NCBI RefSeq assembly: GCF_001262715.1
Contig: NZ_CP012328.1
Location: 248,001-312,000, forward strand
Direction of reading: 5' to 3'
Length of the DNA: 64,000 nt
Source: Spiroplasma turonicum
Lineage (GTDB): Bacteria; Bacillota_I; Bacilli_A; Mycoplasmatales; Mycoplasmataceae
Position 1 is the stretch's first letter, and every line of letters starts with the position of its first letter. A model generated the notes under the pieces. The model did not search any database, was not told the DNA's origin, and worked only from the letters and a program-made list of their open reading frames with translations. This document shows positions 1 through 15,156 of this stretch, piece by piece. The translations under genes were made by a program, and so were the position numbers.

Positions 1-7
1 ATTTTAA

Positions 8-33
8 AAAAAGCAATTTTATTGCTTTTTTTT
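8..33 (+). terminator. Rho-independent terminator of an upstream gene
   Basis: AAAAAGCAAT and ATTGCTTTTT form a perfect stem around a TTT loop, and the T run continues to about base 33. The gene it ends lies to the left of the window. Confidence 0.75.
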
Positions 34-60
34 ATTTAAAATTAAGTTAAGAGGTAAATT

Positions 61-564
61 ATGTTAGAAAAAGATCAATTATTATATTTAAGCAAAAAAC
101 AAGAAGAATTAGATAGTTATATAATGAACAGTCAAAATTTAACTCTAAATGACGAAATTGATAATATGAAGTTAGTAGCTCTTCTAGTTGAATTATCTGA
201 ATTTATTAATGAATGTAGAGCTTTTAAATTTTGATCCAAAAAACCACCAAGTGATAAAAGTGTAATTTTAGAAGAGTTTGTAGATGGGTTACACTTTATA
301 ATTAGCATAGGTAATGATATAATGTATAATTTTTCAAACTTTGAGTATAAAAATAACAATAATAAAGATTTAAATGAATGGTCAATTGAAGTTTATAATA
401 TGGTTATGAACTTTTATAACTTTAAAAGTCATAAAAATTATCAAATTATGTTTAATAGTTTTTTAAATTGTTTAAGAATTTTAAATTATACAACTGAGGA
501 CGTACTTGATTCATATAATTTAAAAAATGCAACAAATTTTAAAAGGCAAGATAATAATTATTAG
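61..564 (+). CDS. dUTP diphosphatase, dimeric all-alpha type
   Basis: Predicted to hydrolyse dUTP to dUMP and pyrophosphate in the cytosol, keeping uracil out of DNA and supplying dUMP to ThyA (encoded at 42038). The 167-residue protein shows the metal-binding helices of the dimeric dUTPase/MazG-like superfamily: E44-x-x-E47 with E51 in one helix, then E71, E72 and D75 in the next (EEFVDGLH). The length suits the short Firmicutes form. The ATG follows an AGAGG ribosome site. One in-frame TGA lies where Trp is expected (KFW). An upstream terminator suggests a new transcription unit, with the next gene 19 bases downstream. Confidence 0.8.
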
Positions 565-583
565 TAATAGTTAGGAGGTAAAA

Positions 584-1642
584 ATGGACTCTAATAAAAA
601 AGATTTTTCTCAATATAAACCAAAAAATCCTAATGATCCCAAAATGCCGACATTAGGTGATGAAAAAGTTGAAAAACCTGTAACTAATGATTTTGTTAAT
701 AACAATTCATCTAATTACTCTAACACAAATACTAGTACAAGTGAGCCATTTTTTAATAACTCTAAAGCACTTGGAATTCTAAATAGTTTGAAAAAAAATT
801 TAGAACAAAAAGATGAAAAAGATGAAAAAAATGAGAGTAGGTTAGTATTACCAGATCCAGAATCTGAACTTAATATTGTAAATCAATTAAGAAATAGAGG
901 TTCTATTAAGAACAGGGCATTACAACAAAACACTAAAGATAAAATAAAGACACTAAGAGAAGACCACAGACTTCACTTAAAAGAACAAGAGATTGAATTA
1001 ATTAAATCAACTTTTAAGGAAAAAGTTATTAAAGTTAATCGAAATAGTATTGTTTTAAAAAATTCTAAATTTGGTTTTGAAATTTATAAAAATAATGTCG
1101 ATAAGAGATATTGGGTAGTTGCAATATGTTTTGAAGAATTATTTAATCCTCAAAAAATTACATACACTAATTTATGAACAGGTGGTGCTTTCATCGGTTA
1201 TGGTTATGATGATTTAGATTTAACTTTGAATAAAACTTTAAATTTATTCAAAACTGGTAGAACAGGAAATATTTACTGAAAAGACTTTGTTGTTGATTGA
1301 TCAAAAGAAACAAATAGATTTATAACTGATGAAGAACCAAAAAAATTTACATACACTGAATACAAAAAAATAATTGATTGATATAGTAAAAATAAAATTA
1401 GAATATGTGTAAAAAATAAAAATAAAAAAGACTATGAGGATTTAATGTTTGAAGTTAAACAAAAAAGAGCAAATGGTGAGTTCGTATCACCAATGGTTGC
1501 TTTACAGGCAAAAATGATTGATAAACCAAGAAAGGCTTCGTACATTTTTGGTTACCCTGTTTTAAATCCAAATTATAAAGGAAAGGATTTTGTGAAACCC
1601 GAAAATAAGTTATATGAAATAGGTTTTGCATTTACTGAATAA
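584..1642 (+). CDS. Hypothetical protein with disordered N-terminus
   Basis: I do not recognise a family. The 352-residue protein has no signal peptide or membrane segment. Residues 1 to about 75 are rich in Asn, Ser, Lys and Pro and look disordered. Residues about 75-140 are highly charged and probably helical. From about residue 140 a compact aromatic-rich region begins (RYWVVAICFEEL, TGRTGNIYWKDF), which could be a folded domain. The start is fixed by an AGGAGG ribosome site ending seven bases before the ATG. The stop overlaps the next gene's start as TAATG, so it is probably translated together with the RNA methyltransferase. Several TGA codons encode Trp. Confidence 0.8.
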
Positions 1643-2397
1643 TGAAAATAATAAATTCAATAAGTAATGATTTTATAAAATTTGCTATTTCTTTAAAAAA
1701 TGCAGGAAACCAAAAAAAGTATTCCAAATACTTAATTGAAGGCGAAAAAATGACAAAACTTGCTTTTAAGTTAAAAGAAACGGATTGTATATTAATAACA
1801 AACCAAAAATATATTAAAGAATTTGACAATTTTGATAATATTATTTTAATTAATAATAATGTGGCAAAAAAAATTTCATCTCTTGTAAATCACCAGGGTT
1901 ATTTTGCTATTTGCAATATAAAGCAAAAAAATTTTGATTATAAATCAAATTTTTTGATTCTAGATGGTGTACAAGACCCAGGAAATATGGGAACATTATT
2001 ACGCTCAGCACTTGCTTTTGGATTTAAAAATATTATTTCAACTGATAATTCAGTTAGTTATTATAATGAAAAAGTTTTGAGAGCAACACAATCAAATCAT
2101 TTTGAATTAAATTTATTAACAACAACAAGTTTGTTAGAAACAATAAATATTTTAAAAAATAAAGATATTGTTATATTCGGAACTTCATTAAACAAAAAAA
2201 ATCATGATATTAACTATGATGTAAATAAATGTTGTGCACTAATATTAGGAAATGAAGGCAAAGGTATTGATAAGAGTTTAGAGGTTTTATTTGATAAAAA
2301 TCTAATAATTAAAATGGAAAATAATGTCGAAAGTCTAAATGTTGGAGTTGCAGGGTCAATTCTAATGAAAGATTTATTTTATTATAAAACTAGATAG
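1642..2397 (+). CDS. TrmH/SpoU-family RNA 2'-O-methyltransferase
   Basis: Predicted to methylate a ribose 2'-OH in rRNA or tRNA using S-adenosylmethionine. All three motifs of the trefoil-knot SPOUT methyltransferases are visible in the C-terminal half: motif 1 DGVQDPGNMGTLLRSA (residues about 111-126), motif 2 LILGNEGKG, and motif 3 ENNVESLNVGVAGSILM. The N-terminal ~100 residues look like the substrate-binding domain found in this family. At 251 residues the length is normal. The ATG overlaps the previous stop (TAATG), suggesting translational coupling. The exact target nucleotide cannot be told from sequence, so no gene symbol is given. Confidence 0.9.
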   Translation: MKIINSISNDFIKFAISLKNAGNQKKYSKYLIEGEKMTKLAFKLKETDCILITNQKYIKEFDNFDNIILINNNVAKKISSLVNHQGYFAICNIKQKNFDYKSNFLILDGVQDPGNMGTLLRSALAFGFKNIISTDNSVSYYNEKVLRATQSNHFELNLLTTTSLLETINILKNKDIVIFGTSLNKKNHDINYDVNKCCALILGNEGKGIDKSLEVLFDKNLIIKMENNVESLNVGVAGSILMKDLFYYKTR

Positions 2398-2408
2398 AGG
2401 TATATATT

Positions 2409-3824
2409 ATGAAAGAATATAAAGCGGTTATTAATGGTGAATTTATAGATAATAATGAATGATTAGAAATAATTAATCCAACTGATAATTCAATTGCTGG
2501 TAAAGTCACTGCATTAAAAGGTAAAGATATTAACAATGCATTTGAAAGTGCAAGAAAGTCCCAAGAAGCTTGAGAAAATACTCATCTATTAAAAAGAATC
2601 TCAATATTAAATAATTTTAAAAAATTATTAATACAAAATAAAAATAATTTAGCTGAAGTTATGACAAGTGAAATTGCTAAAAGTTTAAAGGATTCATTAT
2701 CAGAAATTGATAGAACAATTGAATTAATTGAATATACATTTGAAGAGGCTAAAAGAATGGACCCTCTAGCGCTAACTGGTGAAGGAATGGGTGCAAAAAA
2801 TAAACTTGGTATTTTTTCAAGAGTAGCTAAAGGTGTTGTTCTTGCAATATCACCTTTTAATTACCCATTTAATCTTGCTTTAGCAAAAATTATACCTGCA
2901 TTAGTAATGGGTAACACAGTAGTATTTAAACCTGCAACTGCAGGTAGTTTAGTAGGTTCTTTATTAGGAAAATTATCTATTGAAGCAAATTTTCCAAAAG
3001 GAATATTTAATGTTGTAACCGGAAGAGGTAGAGAAATTGGTGATTTAATTACAATGAACAAGGAAATTGACATGATTTCATTTACTGGGAGTGTTTCAAT
3101 AGGTAATAACATAAAGGAAAAAGGTAGTAGCAAAGATATTGTTTTAGAACTTGGTGGAAAAGATCCTGCTTTAGTTTTAGACGATAATAACTTAGAAAGT
3201 TATTCTAAAAATATTATTGACGGTGCTTTTGGATATTCAGGTCAAAGATGTACCGCTATTAAAAGAGTAATTACAACTAATAAAATTGCAGACAAACTTG
3301 TTCCACTTCTTATAGATAAAGTAAATAAATTAACAATTGGATCACCTTATGAAAATAAAGATATAACACCAGTTATAGATCAAAAGTCTGCTGACTTTAT
3401 AAAAGGATTAGTTGAAGATGCTAAATTAAAAAAAGCTACTATATTGACTGGTGATAAATACATTAAAAATCTAATTTATCCTACTTTAATTGATAATGTA
3501 ACTTTAGAAATGAGAGTTGCCTGAGAAGAACCGTTTGGACCAATACTACCGATTATTAGAATTGACAATATTGAAGAAATGATAAGAGTAGCAAATGAAT
3601 CTGAGTTTGGTTTGCAAGCAAGCATATTTTGTGCGGATATAAATAATGCCCTACAAGTTGCTAAAAGAATTAAAACCGGTACTGTAAATATAAATTCTAA
3701 ATCTCAAAGAGGACCTGATTGTTTCCCATTTTTAGGTATAAAAAACTCAGGACAAGGTGTTCAAGGAGTTAGAGAATCATTATTAAGTATGACAAGATAT
3801 CATGGCATAGTAATTAACTACTAA
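2409..3824 (+). CDS. gapN: NADP-dependent glyceraldehyde-3-phosphate dehydrogenase (non-phosphorylating)
   Basis: An aldehyde dehydrogenase-fold enzyme that oxidises glyceraldehyde-3-phosphate directly to 3-phosphoglycerate and makes NADPH, an important NADPH source in mollicutes. The 471-residue protein has the nucleotide-binding and catalytic motifs in order: ISPFNYPFNL, FKPATAGS, SFTGSVSIG, catalytic Glu in LELGGKDPALV (about residue 247), nucleophile Cys281 in GYSGQRCTA, and EEPFGPILP. Length and spacing match streptococcal GapN closely (inferred from memory of that family). The ATG at 2409 follows an AGAGG site. Two TGA-Trp codons occur near the N-terminus and one before EEPFGP. Confidence 0.9.
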
Positions 3825-3836
3825 AAGTGTAAATAC

Positions 3837-3866
3837 TTGATTTTATATACTATTTTGTTATATTAT
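3837..3866 (+). promoter_or_regulatory. Probable sigma-70-type promoter
   Basis: TTGATT (3837-3842) and TATTAT (3861-3866) are separated by 18 bases and lie 43 bases before the ATG at 3909. This is the only plausible promoter in the gap after gapN. Confidence 0.5.
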
Positions 3867-3908
3867 TAAGTTAATATGTAATATGGGTTTACTGAATGGG
3901 GTTAAGTA

Positions 3909-5228
3909 ATGAATAAAATAAAACTAATATTTAATATATTTTTACCAATAGCAATAATATCTACTTTTGTTGGTACTTTTATTTTTTTAATAAACATTTC
4001 TTCTGACTTAAGTGTTAATTTTATAATGTTTACAGAAGATAATTATGTAGACAATTCATTTTTAATTTCTCAATCATTAGTGATTATTGCAATTTTAGTT
4101 AATCTAGTTTTTTGATTCTTTTCATTATTAACAAAAGAACTTAAAGTAATTAGTTTTATAAAGTCTTTTTTAGCATTATTTTTATTAATATCATCAGCAT
4201 ACTTTTTAATATTATTATATTTACAACTTGATGAACTTTCATTTGCATATATTAATATATCAATACTTTTAAATTATTCGCTTTTAGCTCTTGGTTCTGC
4301 ATTATCATTAACTTGTTTTATATTATTTTTAGTTTATTCAATAGTTTTAAATAAAAAACCAAAAAGAGTTATTAAAAGAAGTCCAAGCATTCAGAGTGAA
4401 CCAGTATCTCAAAACTCTATTGAAGAGTCTAACGATGAGGTTTACAACGAAACTGCTTTTAATGTTTCAAATGAAGAAAAACCAAATTTGGTTGAAGAAA
4501 GCTTTACATCAACACCAAATGAAGAAACTTTTAATATTTCTGATAAACTCTCTGAATTAAAGCATAATTTACACAATAATGTTTTACCAAATGATGAAGA
4601 AGTTGAACAAAATATTAATTTAGAAGAACATAATAATAATGATTCATCTGTTGATGAAGATATCAGTGAATATCTTGATGAAAATACAATTGATGATTTT
4701 AATAGGGAACAAATTTTAGATAATAATGATATAAATCCAACAACATTTGTAAGAAGTCCTATAGTGAATAATGGGGCCATTTTATCAAACTCAAGTAATA
4801 ATAATAAAATCAAAAACAATGATACTCAGAGTGCCTCTAAGGCATCAATGCAACCTAATAAAGAGGCAGAATATAAAGGACCAATAGATCCTTATAAACA
4901 AACTATTGTACCAAGAAGGTTTTCTTCAGTTAAGAGTGGTAAGTTTGAAGGCCCAATAGGTAATATTGTAAAAAACTTAAGTTCTTCAAACAAAGAAAAT
5001 AGAAAAAAACCTGTTTATGATCAAAATTATCAAGGAAAAATATTTTTGGGTGACTCTGACAGAATATGAGATGCATTAAAAAAACAAGCTTCAGATGTTT
5101 ATAAAAATGAAAACTTTGAAAAAAAGGATAACAATCTAGAAAAAAATAAAATTTTAGACCCACTTAATAGTGTTGAAAACTTAAATGATGAACAGAAAAG
5201 TGTTTCTACAATTGACTGAGATGATTAA
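3909..5228 (+). CDS. Membrane protein with long acidic cytoplasmic tail
   Basis: Unrecognised family. The 439-residue protein has about four hydrophobic segments in its first 145 residues, followed by a basic stop-transfer stretch (NKKPKRVIKRS). The rest is a roughly 290-residue hydrophilic tail rich in Glu, Asp and Asn, ending in a Lys/Asp mix. Such a layout suggests a four-helix anchor holding a disordered tail at the inner membrane face, but the function is unknown. It is a single-gene unit, with a promoter at 3837 and a terminator at 5226, and lies just upstream of the rRNA operon. Confidence 0.8.
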
Positions 5229-5256
5229 AAAGTAACTTATAAGAGTTATTTTTTTA
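5226..5256 (+). terminator. Rho-independent terminator
   Basis: AAAAGTAACT pairs with AGTTATTTTTT around a short loop (one G-U pair), followed by T residues. It separates the acidic-tail membrane protein from the rRNA operon. Confidence 0.6.
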
Positions 5257-5324
5257 TATTTTCTGCTAAAAAAGAGAAAAAAGTAAAAAAAATAAAAAAA
5301 AATAAAACTTTTTTAAAAAAACTA

Positions 5325-5353
5325 TTGATTTGTGAAAATAAAGGTGATATTCT
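5325..5353 (+). promoter_or_regulatory. rRNA operon promoter
   Basis: TTGATT (5325-5330) and TATTCT (5348-5353) are spaced 17 bases apart, about 145 bases before mature 16S. An A/T-rich tract precedes the -35. No second comparable promoter is visible before 16S. Confidence 0.65.
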
Positions 5354-5385
5354 CTTAATTGTCATTGTTCAAGTGACGAAAACGA

Positions 5386-5476
5386 TCTTTGAAAACTAGA
5401 TAGAACAACCAATTATTTGTACAATTAATTGTTCAATTATTTGAGTAAATACAACAAAAAAAAAGAGATATAAGCC
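5386..5476 (+). other. Left arms of the 16S rRNA processing stems
   Basis: Two leader segments are complementary to the region behind 16S. Bases 5386-5406 pair with 7090-7110 (21 bases, one mismatch position readable as a wobble). Bases 5466-5476 (AGATATAAGCC) pair with 7077-7087 (GGTTTATATCT). Together they form the long double helix expected to be cut by RNase III to release pre-16S RNA. Confidence 0.65.
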
Positions 5477-5499
5477 ATGAATCAAAATTTTCACATTTT

Positions 5500-7021
<1,522 letters not shown>

Positions 7022-7300
7022 TATGGAGTTAATCATAGTTAAATAAAAAAGCTGAGTGAACGATAAAACAGCTTTTGGTTTATATCTTAGTTCTATCTAG
7101 TTTTCAGAGATTGTTTTTGTTAAATCTACAATGTCTGATAAAAAAATCGTTCTTTGAAAACTGAATATTAGATGAATTAGACAATTTTATTTTCTTGCGT
7201 TTATTTATAAACGTAATAGTAACTTAAATGTTAACTAAGTAGAAAACTAAAATTTCAAATTTTATATAGATTATCTATATTTGCAATAAGGTTTTTCTTT
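7022..7300 (+). other. 16S-23S internal spacer, no tRNA gene
   Basis: This 279-base spacer has no tRNA-like sequence. It holds the right arms of the 16S processing stems (7077-7087, 7090-7110), a hairpin AAAAGCTG (7047-7054) with CAGCTTTT (7069-7076), the left arm of the 23S processing stem (7150-7174), and a further hairpin TTGCGTTTA/TAAACGTAA (7195-7216). Confidence 0.75.
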
Positions 7301-10207
<2,907 letters not shown>

Positions 10208-10248
10208 AGAATAAATCTTATAAACAATTGCTTTATAGATATATATAA

Positions 10249-10273
10249 CATCTAATACTCAGTTTTGAGAGAA
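10249..10273 (+). other. Right arm of the 23S rRNA processing stem
   Basis: This segment is complementary, with a few wobble pairs, to 7150-7174 and would enclose the whole 23S gene in one helix. Confidence 0.6.
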
Positions 10274-10321
10274 TGATTTAGTTATTTTTTAAATAACTTC
10301 TCTCAACAAAAAAATTTAAAA

Positions 10322-10431
10322 AGATCTGGTGATTATGGTGCTGAGGTCACACCTGTTCCCATACCGAACACAGAAGTTAAGATCAGTTACGCCGACGATA
10401 GTATAATGCGAAAATAGGAAGTTGCCAGTTT
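10322..10431 (+). rRNA. rrf: 5S ribosomal RNA
   Basis: Recognised from TCTGGTGATTATGG at its start, the conserved CACACCTGTTCCCATACCGA segment, and the GTTGCCAGT end, which pairs with the 5' CTGGT. It is about 110 nt and lies roughly 115 bases after 23S. Ends are approximate. Confidence 0.93.
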
Positions 10432-10449
10432 AAAAAAAATATTTTTTAT

Positions 10450-10476
10450 CCATACTATTAGTATGGTTTTTTTTTA
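10450..10476 (+). terminator. Terminator of the rRNA operon
   Basis: CCATAC and GTATGG form a stem around TATTA, followed by about ten T residues. Confidence 0.85.
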
Positions 10477-10582
10477 TCTTAAATTTCTTTCATAATTGTT
10501 TAATTAAAAACAATAAGTATGTAGTAATAATTAAACTAATAATTATATAATATATTTATTATAGGTTTTAAAGGTGGATAAT

Positions 10583-11629
10583 ATGGTAAAAAATATAGAA
10601 ATAATTTTAGAAAGATTTAAAAAAAGAATTGATGAAGTTCAAAATAAGGAAGAATTAGAGTTAATTAAAAAAGAGTTTTTAGGTAAAGACTCTGAAATGA
10701 ATGATGTTCTTAGAAATATTCGTAGTTCTTCTAATGAAGAAAAAAAATTAGTTGGTCAAAAGTCTAATGAAGCCAAAAATTTAATGATAAAAATGATAAA
10801 TGATATTGAGTCTGTTTATGAAAGTGAAACGTTAAAAAATCAGTTAAAAACTGAAATAATTGATCAATCATTACCAGGTATAAGTTTCAAAAAAGGTTCA
10901 GTTCATCCACTTAATTTAGTTGTTAATGAAGTTTGTGAAATATTCAAAGAATTAGGGTATAAAATTGTAAGTGGTTTAGAGTTTGAAACAGATGAATATT
11001 GTTTTCAGAAATTAAATATACCTGTTGGACACCCTGCAAGAGATATGCAAGATACATTTTATGTAGATAATAAAAGCTTATTACGTACGCATGCTACAAA
11101 CGTAACTTCAAGAATGCTAACTTTCTGCGCTGAAAATAAAATTGAAAATATGGCTGTCTTAAGTTATGGTAATGTTTATAGAAGAGATGACGATGATGCT
11201 ACTCATTCTCATCAATTTATGCAAATGGATGTATTTGCAATCGGAAAAACTATTAGTTTTGCAAATCTAAAATGATTGTTGCAACACATGTGTAAAAGAT
11301 TATTCTCAGAAGACACTAAAATTAGACTTAGACCAAGTTTTTTTCCATTTACCGAGCCTTCTGCTGAGGTTGATGTAGAATGTATCAGTTGTAAAGGAAA
11401 AGGGTGCTCTATATGTAAAAACACTGGTTATATTGAAATACTTGGTTCTGGAATGATAAATCCAGAAGTATTAATGCTTAATGGATTAGACCCAGACAAA
11501 ATAACTGGTTTAGCATTTGGTGTTGGTATTGAAAGAATTGCAATGTTAAAATATAATTTAAAAAATATTCGAGATTTATATGAAAACGATATAAGATTCT
11601 TAGAACAATTTACTTTTTTTGGAGATTAG
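10583..11629 (+). CDS. pheS: Phenylalanyl-tRNA synthetase alpha subunit
   Basis: Catalytic subunit of the alpha2-beta2 enzyme that charges tRNA-Phe. The 348-residue protein has an N-terminal coiled coil (about 1-85) and the class II core: motif 2 [10 protein letters not shown] and [20 protein letters not shown], then [15 protein letters not shown] and motif 3 [15 protein letters not shown] Cys cluster ([17 protein letters not shown]) resembles the one in Firmicutes PheS. I chose the ATG at 10583 because AAGGTGG lies five bases upstream; the in-frame GTG at 10574 is part of that ribosome site. A TATAAT at 10546 is a possible -10. Confidence 0.95.
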
Positions 11630-11640
11630 GTGAGGTAAAA

Positions 11641-14043
11641 ATGTATATTACAAGAAGATGAATTAGCAAATTTATTGATTTAGTTGGTGTTAAAGATGAG
11701 GAAATAACAACCGCTCTTAATAGTTTAGGGTTTGAAGTAGAATCATATAAAAATTATTCTGATTTAAATGATAGACTAAAGATTGTTCATGTTGGCAATG
11801 TTGCTCCTATTGAAGGCACAAGTTTAAATTTTTGTTTTATTGATAGTGGAGAAGATCTAGTTATTCCTGTAGTTTGTGGTGCACACAATATTAAAGAAGG
11901 CGACTATGTAATATGAGCAGAACCAGGCAAAACTATTTCTACTGGTCAAACACTTACTAAAAAAGAAATAAAAGGTAAAGTTTCTGAAGGGATGATTTGT
12001 TCTCTTGAAGAGATTGGTCTTGACAAAAATGTTCAAAACGAAGAAGAATTAGAAGGAATTTATCAAATTATAACTAAGGAAGAAACTTACAAATCAATTG
12101 GATCAGAAACTGCTCTAGAAAGAATCGGTTTCTTAGACTCAGTTTGAGAATTTGATTTAACTTTAAATAGAAGTGATGCATTAGCAGCTTTTCAGGTTTT
12201 AAAAGAAATTGCAAATTATTTTGATAAAGAAATTGTTGATTATTTTAAAGGTTTTGAAATTAAAGTTGATAACTCATTTAAAAAGATTGAATTTAAAATC
12301 GATAAAGGTTTAGAAAAAGTTATAAAATCACTTACATATTCAATTATTAACTTAAAAGATATAATAACTGTCGATAAATTTACCAACCAAATTTATTCGA
12401 CTGATGATATGTGATTAAAATTTAATGGAATCAAAAAAACAAATAACTTTTTTGATAGAATATCACAAATTATAGCCTTAGAAACCGGCCAACCAGTTAT
12501 AATTTTGGATGCTGATAAAATTGATAAAATTGAATTTGTTAAAGTGAAAATAGATGATAAAGAAATAATTCAAATTAATTCTAATAATGAAGAAGTGAGC
12601 AAAATAGGAAAAAATATTGTTGAAGATTATAAACCAAATGATAAAACTAAAAGTCTATTAGTTATTATTGGTTGGTTTGATACTATATTTATGAGAAATC
12701 AACAAAAAGCTTTTAATTTAAATAATGTTGAGTTTCAAAGATATACAAAACCTTTATCGCCTAATCTTTGCATGGATGCCTTAAAAAGACTAATTTTTAT
12801 GTTAGATAGATATAAGATATATAATAGTACATCTGGACCAATAGAAATTATCAAATATGATACTAAACCAAATATTATTAAAGTTCCTTTAAATTTTATA
12901 AATAATTTATTAGGTGTTAATTTAACAATTAAAGATATAAAAGACCTGTTTAGAACACTTGACTTTAAAATAAACGTTGAAGAAGATGTTCTTGTTTTTG
13001 AAGTTGATCCAAAAAGAACTTATATAAGTAATAAAGCAGATATTTGCGAAGAAGTCGCAAGGCTATATGGTTATGATAAAATAAAACCAATTGCACCAAA
13101 TATAATATCAAGTCCAAGTAAAAAAGACTTAAATAATAGAATAAAAAACCAAGTTGAATCATTTTTATATGGTCAAGGTTTTAACAATATTAAAACTTAT
13201 TCATTAATTTCATCAGATATGAATGATAAATGAAATTTATTTAAAATAAATGACCCAATTAAATTATTGTCACCATTAAGTAAGTTTAAAGATACCTTTA
13301 GAACTAACTTATCTTGATCAATTATTGATGTAGCTAGTTTTAATGCATCAAGAGGTAATAAAGATCTTAAAATATATGAATATGCAGATATTTATAATTT
13401 AAAAAATATAAGAGAACAAAGATTAAGTATTCTTATTTCTGGTAACCAATATAAAGATAAATTTCATAATTTCATTGCTAAATCTTCATTTTATTATTTA
13501 AAAGGTATAGTTCAACAAGTGTTCAAAAGTTACAATTTAAATACAAACAAAATTGAATATGTTGAATTAGATAATTTAATTACAGAAATGCATCCTTACA
13601 TAAGCTTTAAAGTTATATATAATAACGAGTTACTAGGTTTTCTATATAAATTAAACCCACGTTATGAACAATCACTAAAATTAGAACCAACATTTGTTTG
13701 TGAATTAAACATAACTAAATTAGAAGAACTTAAAGAGTCAAAAGTTGTAATAAAAGAAATTAGTAAGTTTCAATCTTCTTCAAGAGACATAACTTTTATA
13801 TTAAATAATACAATAAAGTATTTAGATATTATTAAAAAAGTGATTAATGACATTAAGTATTTAACAAAACTAAGTTTAGTTGATGTATATGAAGACGAAA
13901 ATTTAATAAAAAATAATCAAAGATCAATTACAATAAATTTAAAATTTAACTCAAATGAAAAACAATTAAAAGAAGATGATATTAATTCTAGTTTTAATTC
14001 AGTTTTAAACAATCTTAAAAAAGAAAATATTGAGGTTAAATAA
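11641..14043 (+). CDS. pheT: Phenylalanyl-tRNA synthetase beta subunit
   Basis: Non-catalytic subunit that binds tRNA and normally proofreads Tyr-tRNA-Phe. The 800-residue length is typical. Visible domains are an N-terminal tRNA-binding OB fold (about 40-150, PVVCGAHNIKEGDYV), a B3/B4-like region (about 245-405), B5 (about 413-485), a catalytic-like domain, and a C-terminal FDX-ACB domain (about 708-800, SSSRDITFIL). In the B3/B4 region the usual GQPLHAFD reads GQPVIILDAD, and the usual AGxMGG segment reads VIIGWFD, so the editing pocket looks lost. Expressed with pheS (11-base gap) and coupled by TAATG to the next gene. Confidence 0.95.
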
Positions 14044-14531
14044 TGTTAAAAAAAGACTTTTATAATAAAGGAACTATAAAATTAAATGAGTTTTATGAAG
14101 AAGTTTTAATTTCTAATAATGATTTAATTAAAAAAATATTAAATATTAAAGTTGTAGGGAACGCATATTTTGATACAACATCAAATATATTGAATATAGA
14201 GGCCAAAATTATATCCGATATTTTAGCAATTGACTCTAGAGACGGAAACGAAATTTTAATTAAAAATAATGAAGTTGATTGAAATGATGAATATTGTTTT
14301 GACATTAAAAATAGTGATCAATACAATGTTGTTTTAGGTGATAGTTTTGACTTTAAAGAATATGCAATTGAACAAATTGTTTTAAATATTCCTATTAATT
14401 TAACAAATAATTATGGTAAAATTTCTTATGTTGGCAACAATTGCGTTTTATTATCTGAAGAAGAGTATGAAGATGAACTAGAAAATAAAACCGATGATAG
14501 GTGAGACAAATTAAAAGATTTTAAATTTTAA
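14043..14531 (+). CDS. YceD/DUF177-like protein
   Basis: The 162-residue protein matches the YceD (DUF177) family in context and overall shape: a small acidic, Cys-poor protein encoded immediately before rpmF, the arrangement seen in most bacteria. In other bacteria YceD-family proteins are linked to 23S rRNA metabolism. The central segment ILNIEAKIISDILAIDSRDG corresponds to the conserved beta-rich part. It starts in the pheT stop (TAATG), and ends with a Glu/Asp-rich tail. Assignment rests more on gene order than on strong motifs. Confidence 0.7.
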
Positions 14532-14546
14532 CTTGGAGGTGAAAGT

Positions 14547-14723
14547 ATGGCTGTACCATTTAGAAAGACCAGTAAAGCTGCTAAAAACAAAAGAAGAAGT
14601 CATTTAGCTTTAGTAAGCTCTGCTATAATTTCATGTACAAATTGTGGAAGTATGATAAGACCACATAGAGTTTGTCGTGAATGTGGTTATTATAAAAATA
14701 AAGAAGTTAAAAAAGTAGATTAA
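14547..14723 (+). CDS. rpmF: 50S ribosomal protein L32
   Basis: The 58-residue protein begins MAVPFRKTSKAAKNKRRSH, the hallmark of L32, and carries the zinc-binding pairs CTNCGS and CRECGY. It follows a strong GGAGGTG ribosome site and ends just before a terminator. Confidence 0.95.
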   Translation: MAVPFRKTSKAAKNKRRSHLALVSSAIISCTNCGSMIRPHRVCRECGYYKNKEVKKVD

Positions 14724-14756
14724 AACTTGCAATTTAATAGCAAGTTTTTTTTATTT
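14724..14756 (+). terminator. Terminator after rpmF
   Basis: AACTTGC (14724-14730) and GCAAGTT (14740-14746) pair around a nine-base loop, followed by a T run. Confidence 0.85.
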
Positions 14757-14784
14757 TTAGCCGATTTATTAAAGGAGGTGCAAA

Positions 14785-15114
14785 ATGAGATATGCATTTT
14801 TTAATGATTTATACTTACTTATTATACCGTTAACAATTGAACAGTGCTTAAAAGATGTTGACATCAAAACCAATAGTTTTATTTATAATATAGAATCTTT
14901 TGAAGAACTACTTGAAGATCTACATCCATTTAATGCATTATTATTAGCAAGATCATTTAAATTCTATTACACAATCTTTTTAAAAAACTATTTAAGTAAT
15001 AACAATAAAAAGTTTAAAGAAAGACAAATTAGATCAATTGTCGCTAGTTATATAAATTTAAACAATAAAATCGATAACTCAATATCTAATTATGAATCAA
15101 AAGTAATACACTAA
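14785..15114 (+). CDS. Hypothetical protein upstream of mraZ
   Basis: Unrecognised 109-residue protein, predicted soluble and helical, with an acidic middle (SFEELLEDLHPFNALLLARS) and a Lys/Asn-rich end. A very strong AAAGGAGGTG ribosome site precedes the ATG, so it is probably translated. It sits between rpmF and the division cluster but has its own space on either side. No motif suggests a function. Confidence 0.7.
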   Translation: MRYAFFNDLYLLIIPLTIEQCLKDVDIKTNSFIYNIESFEELLEDLHPFNALLLARSFKFYYTIFLKNYLSNNNKKFKERQIRSIVASYINLNNKIDNSISNYESKVIH

Positions 15115-15128
15115 AATATCAATTTCCC

Positions 15129-15156
15129 TTGAAATAACTATAAAGTGGTATATAAT
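15129..15156 (+). promoter_or_regulatory. Promoter of the mraZ-ftsZ cluster
   Basis: TTGAAA (15129-15134) and a perfect TATAAT (15151-15156) are separated by 16 bases, 33 bases before the mraZ ATG. An AAAGTGG box lies inside the spacer. Confidence 0.7.

Noticed and set aside
10495-10514. Inverted repeat ATTGTTT/AAACAAT before pheS as a T-box or terminator
   Set aside because: There is no T-box sequence or T run here. It is a short AT-rich palindrome that could occur by chance.
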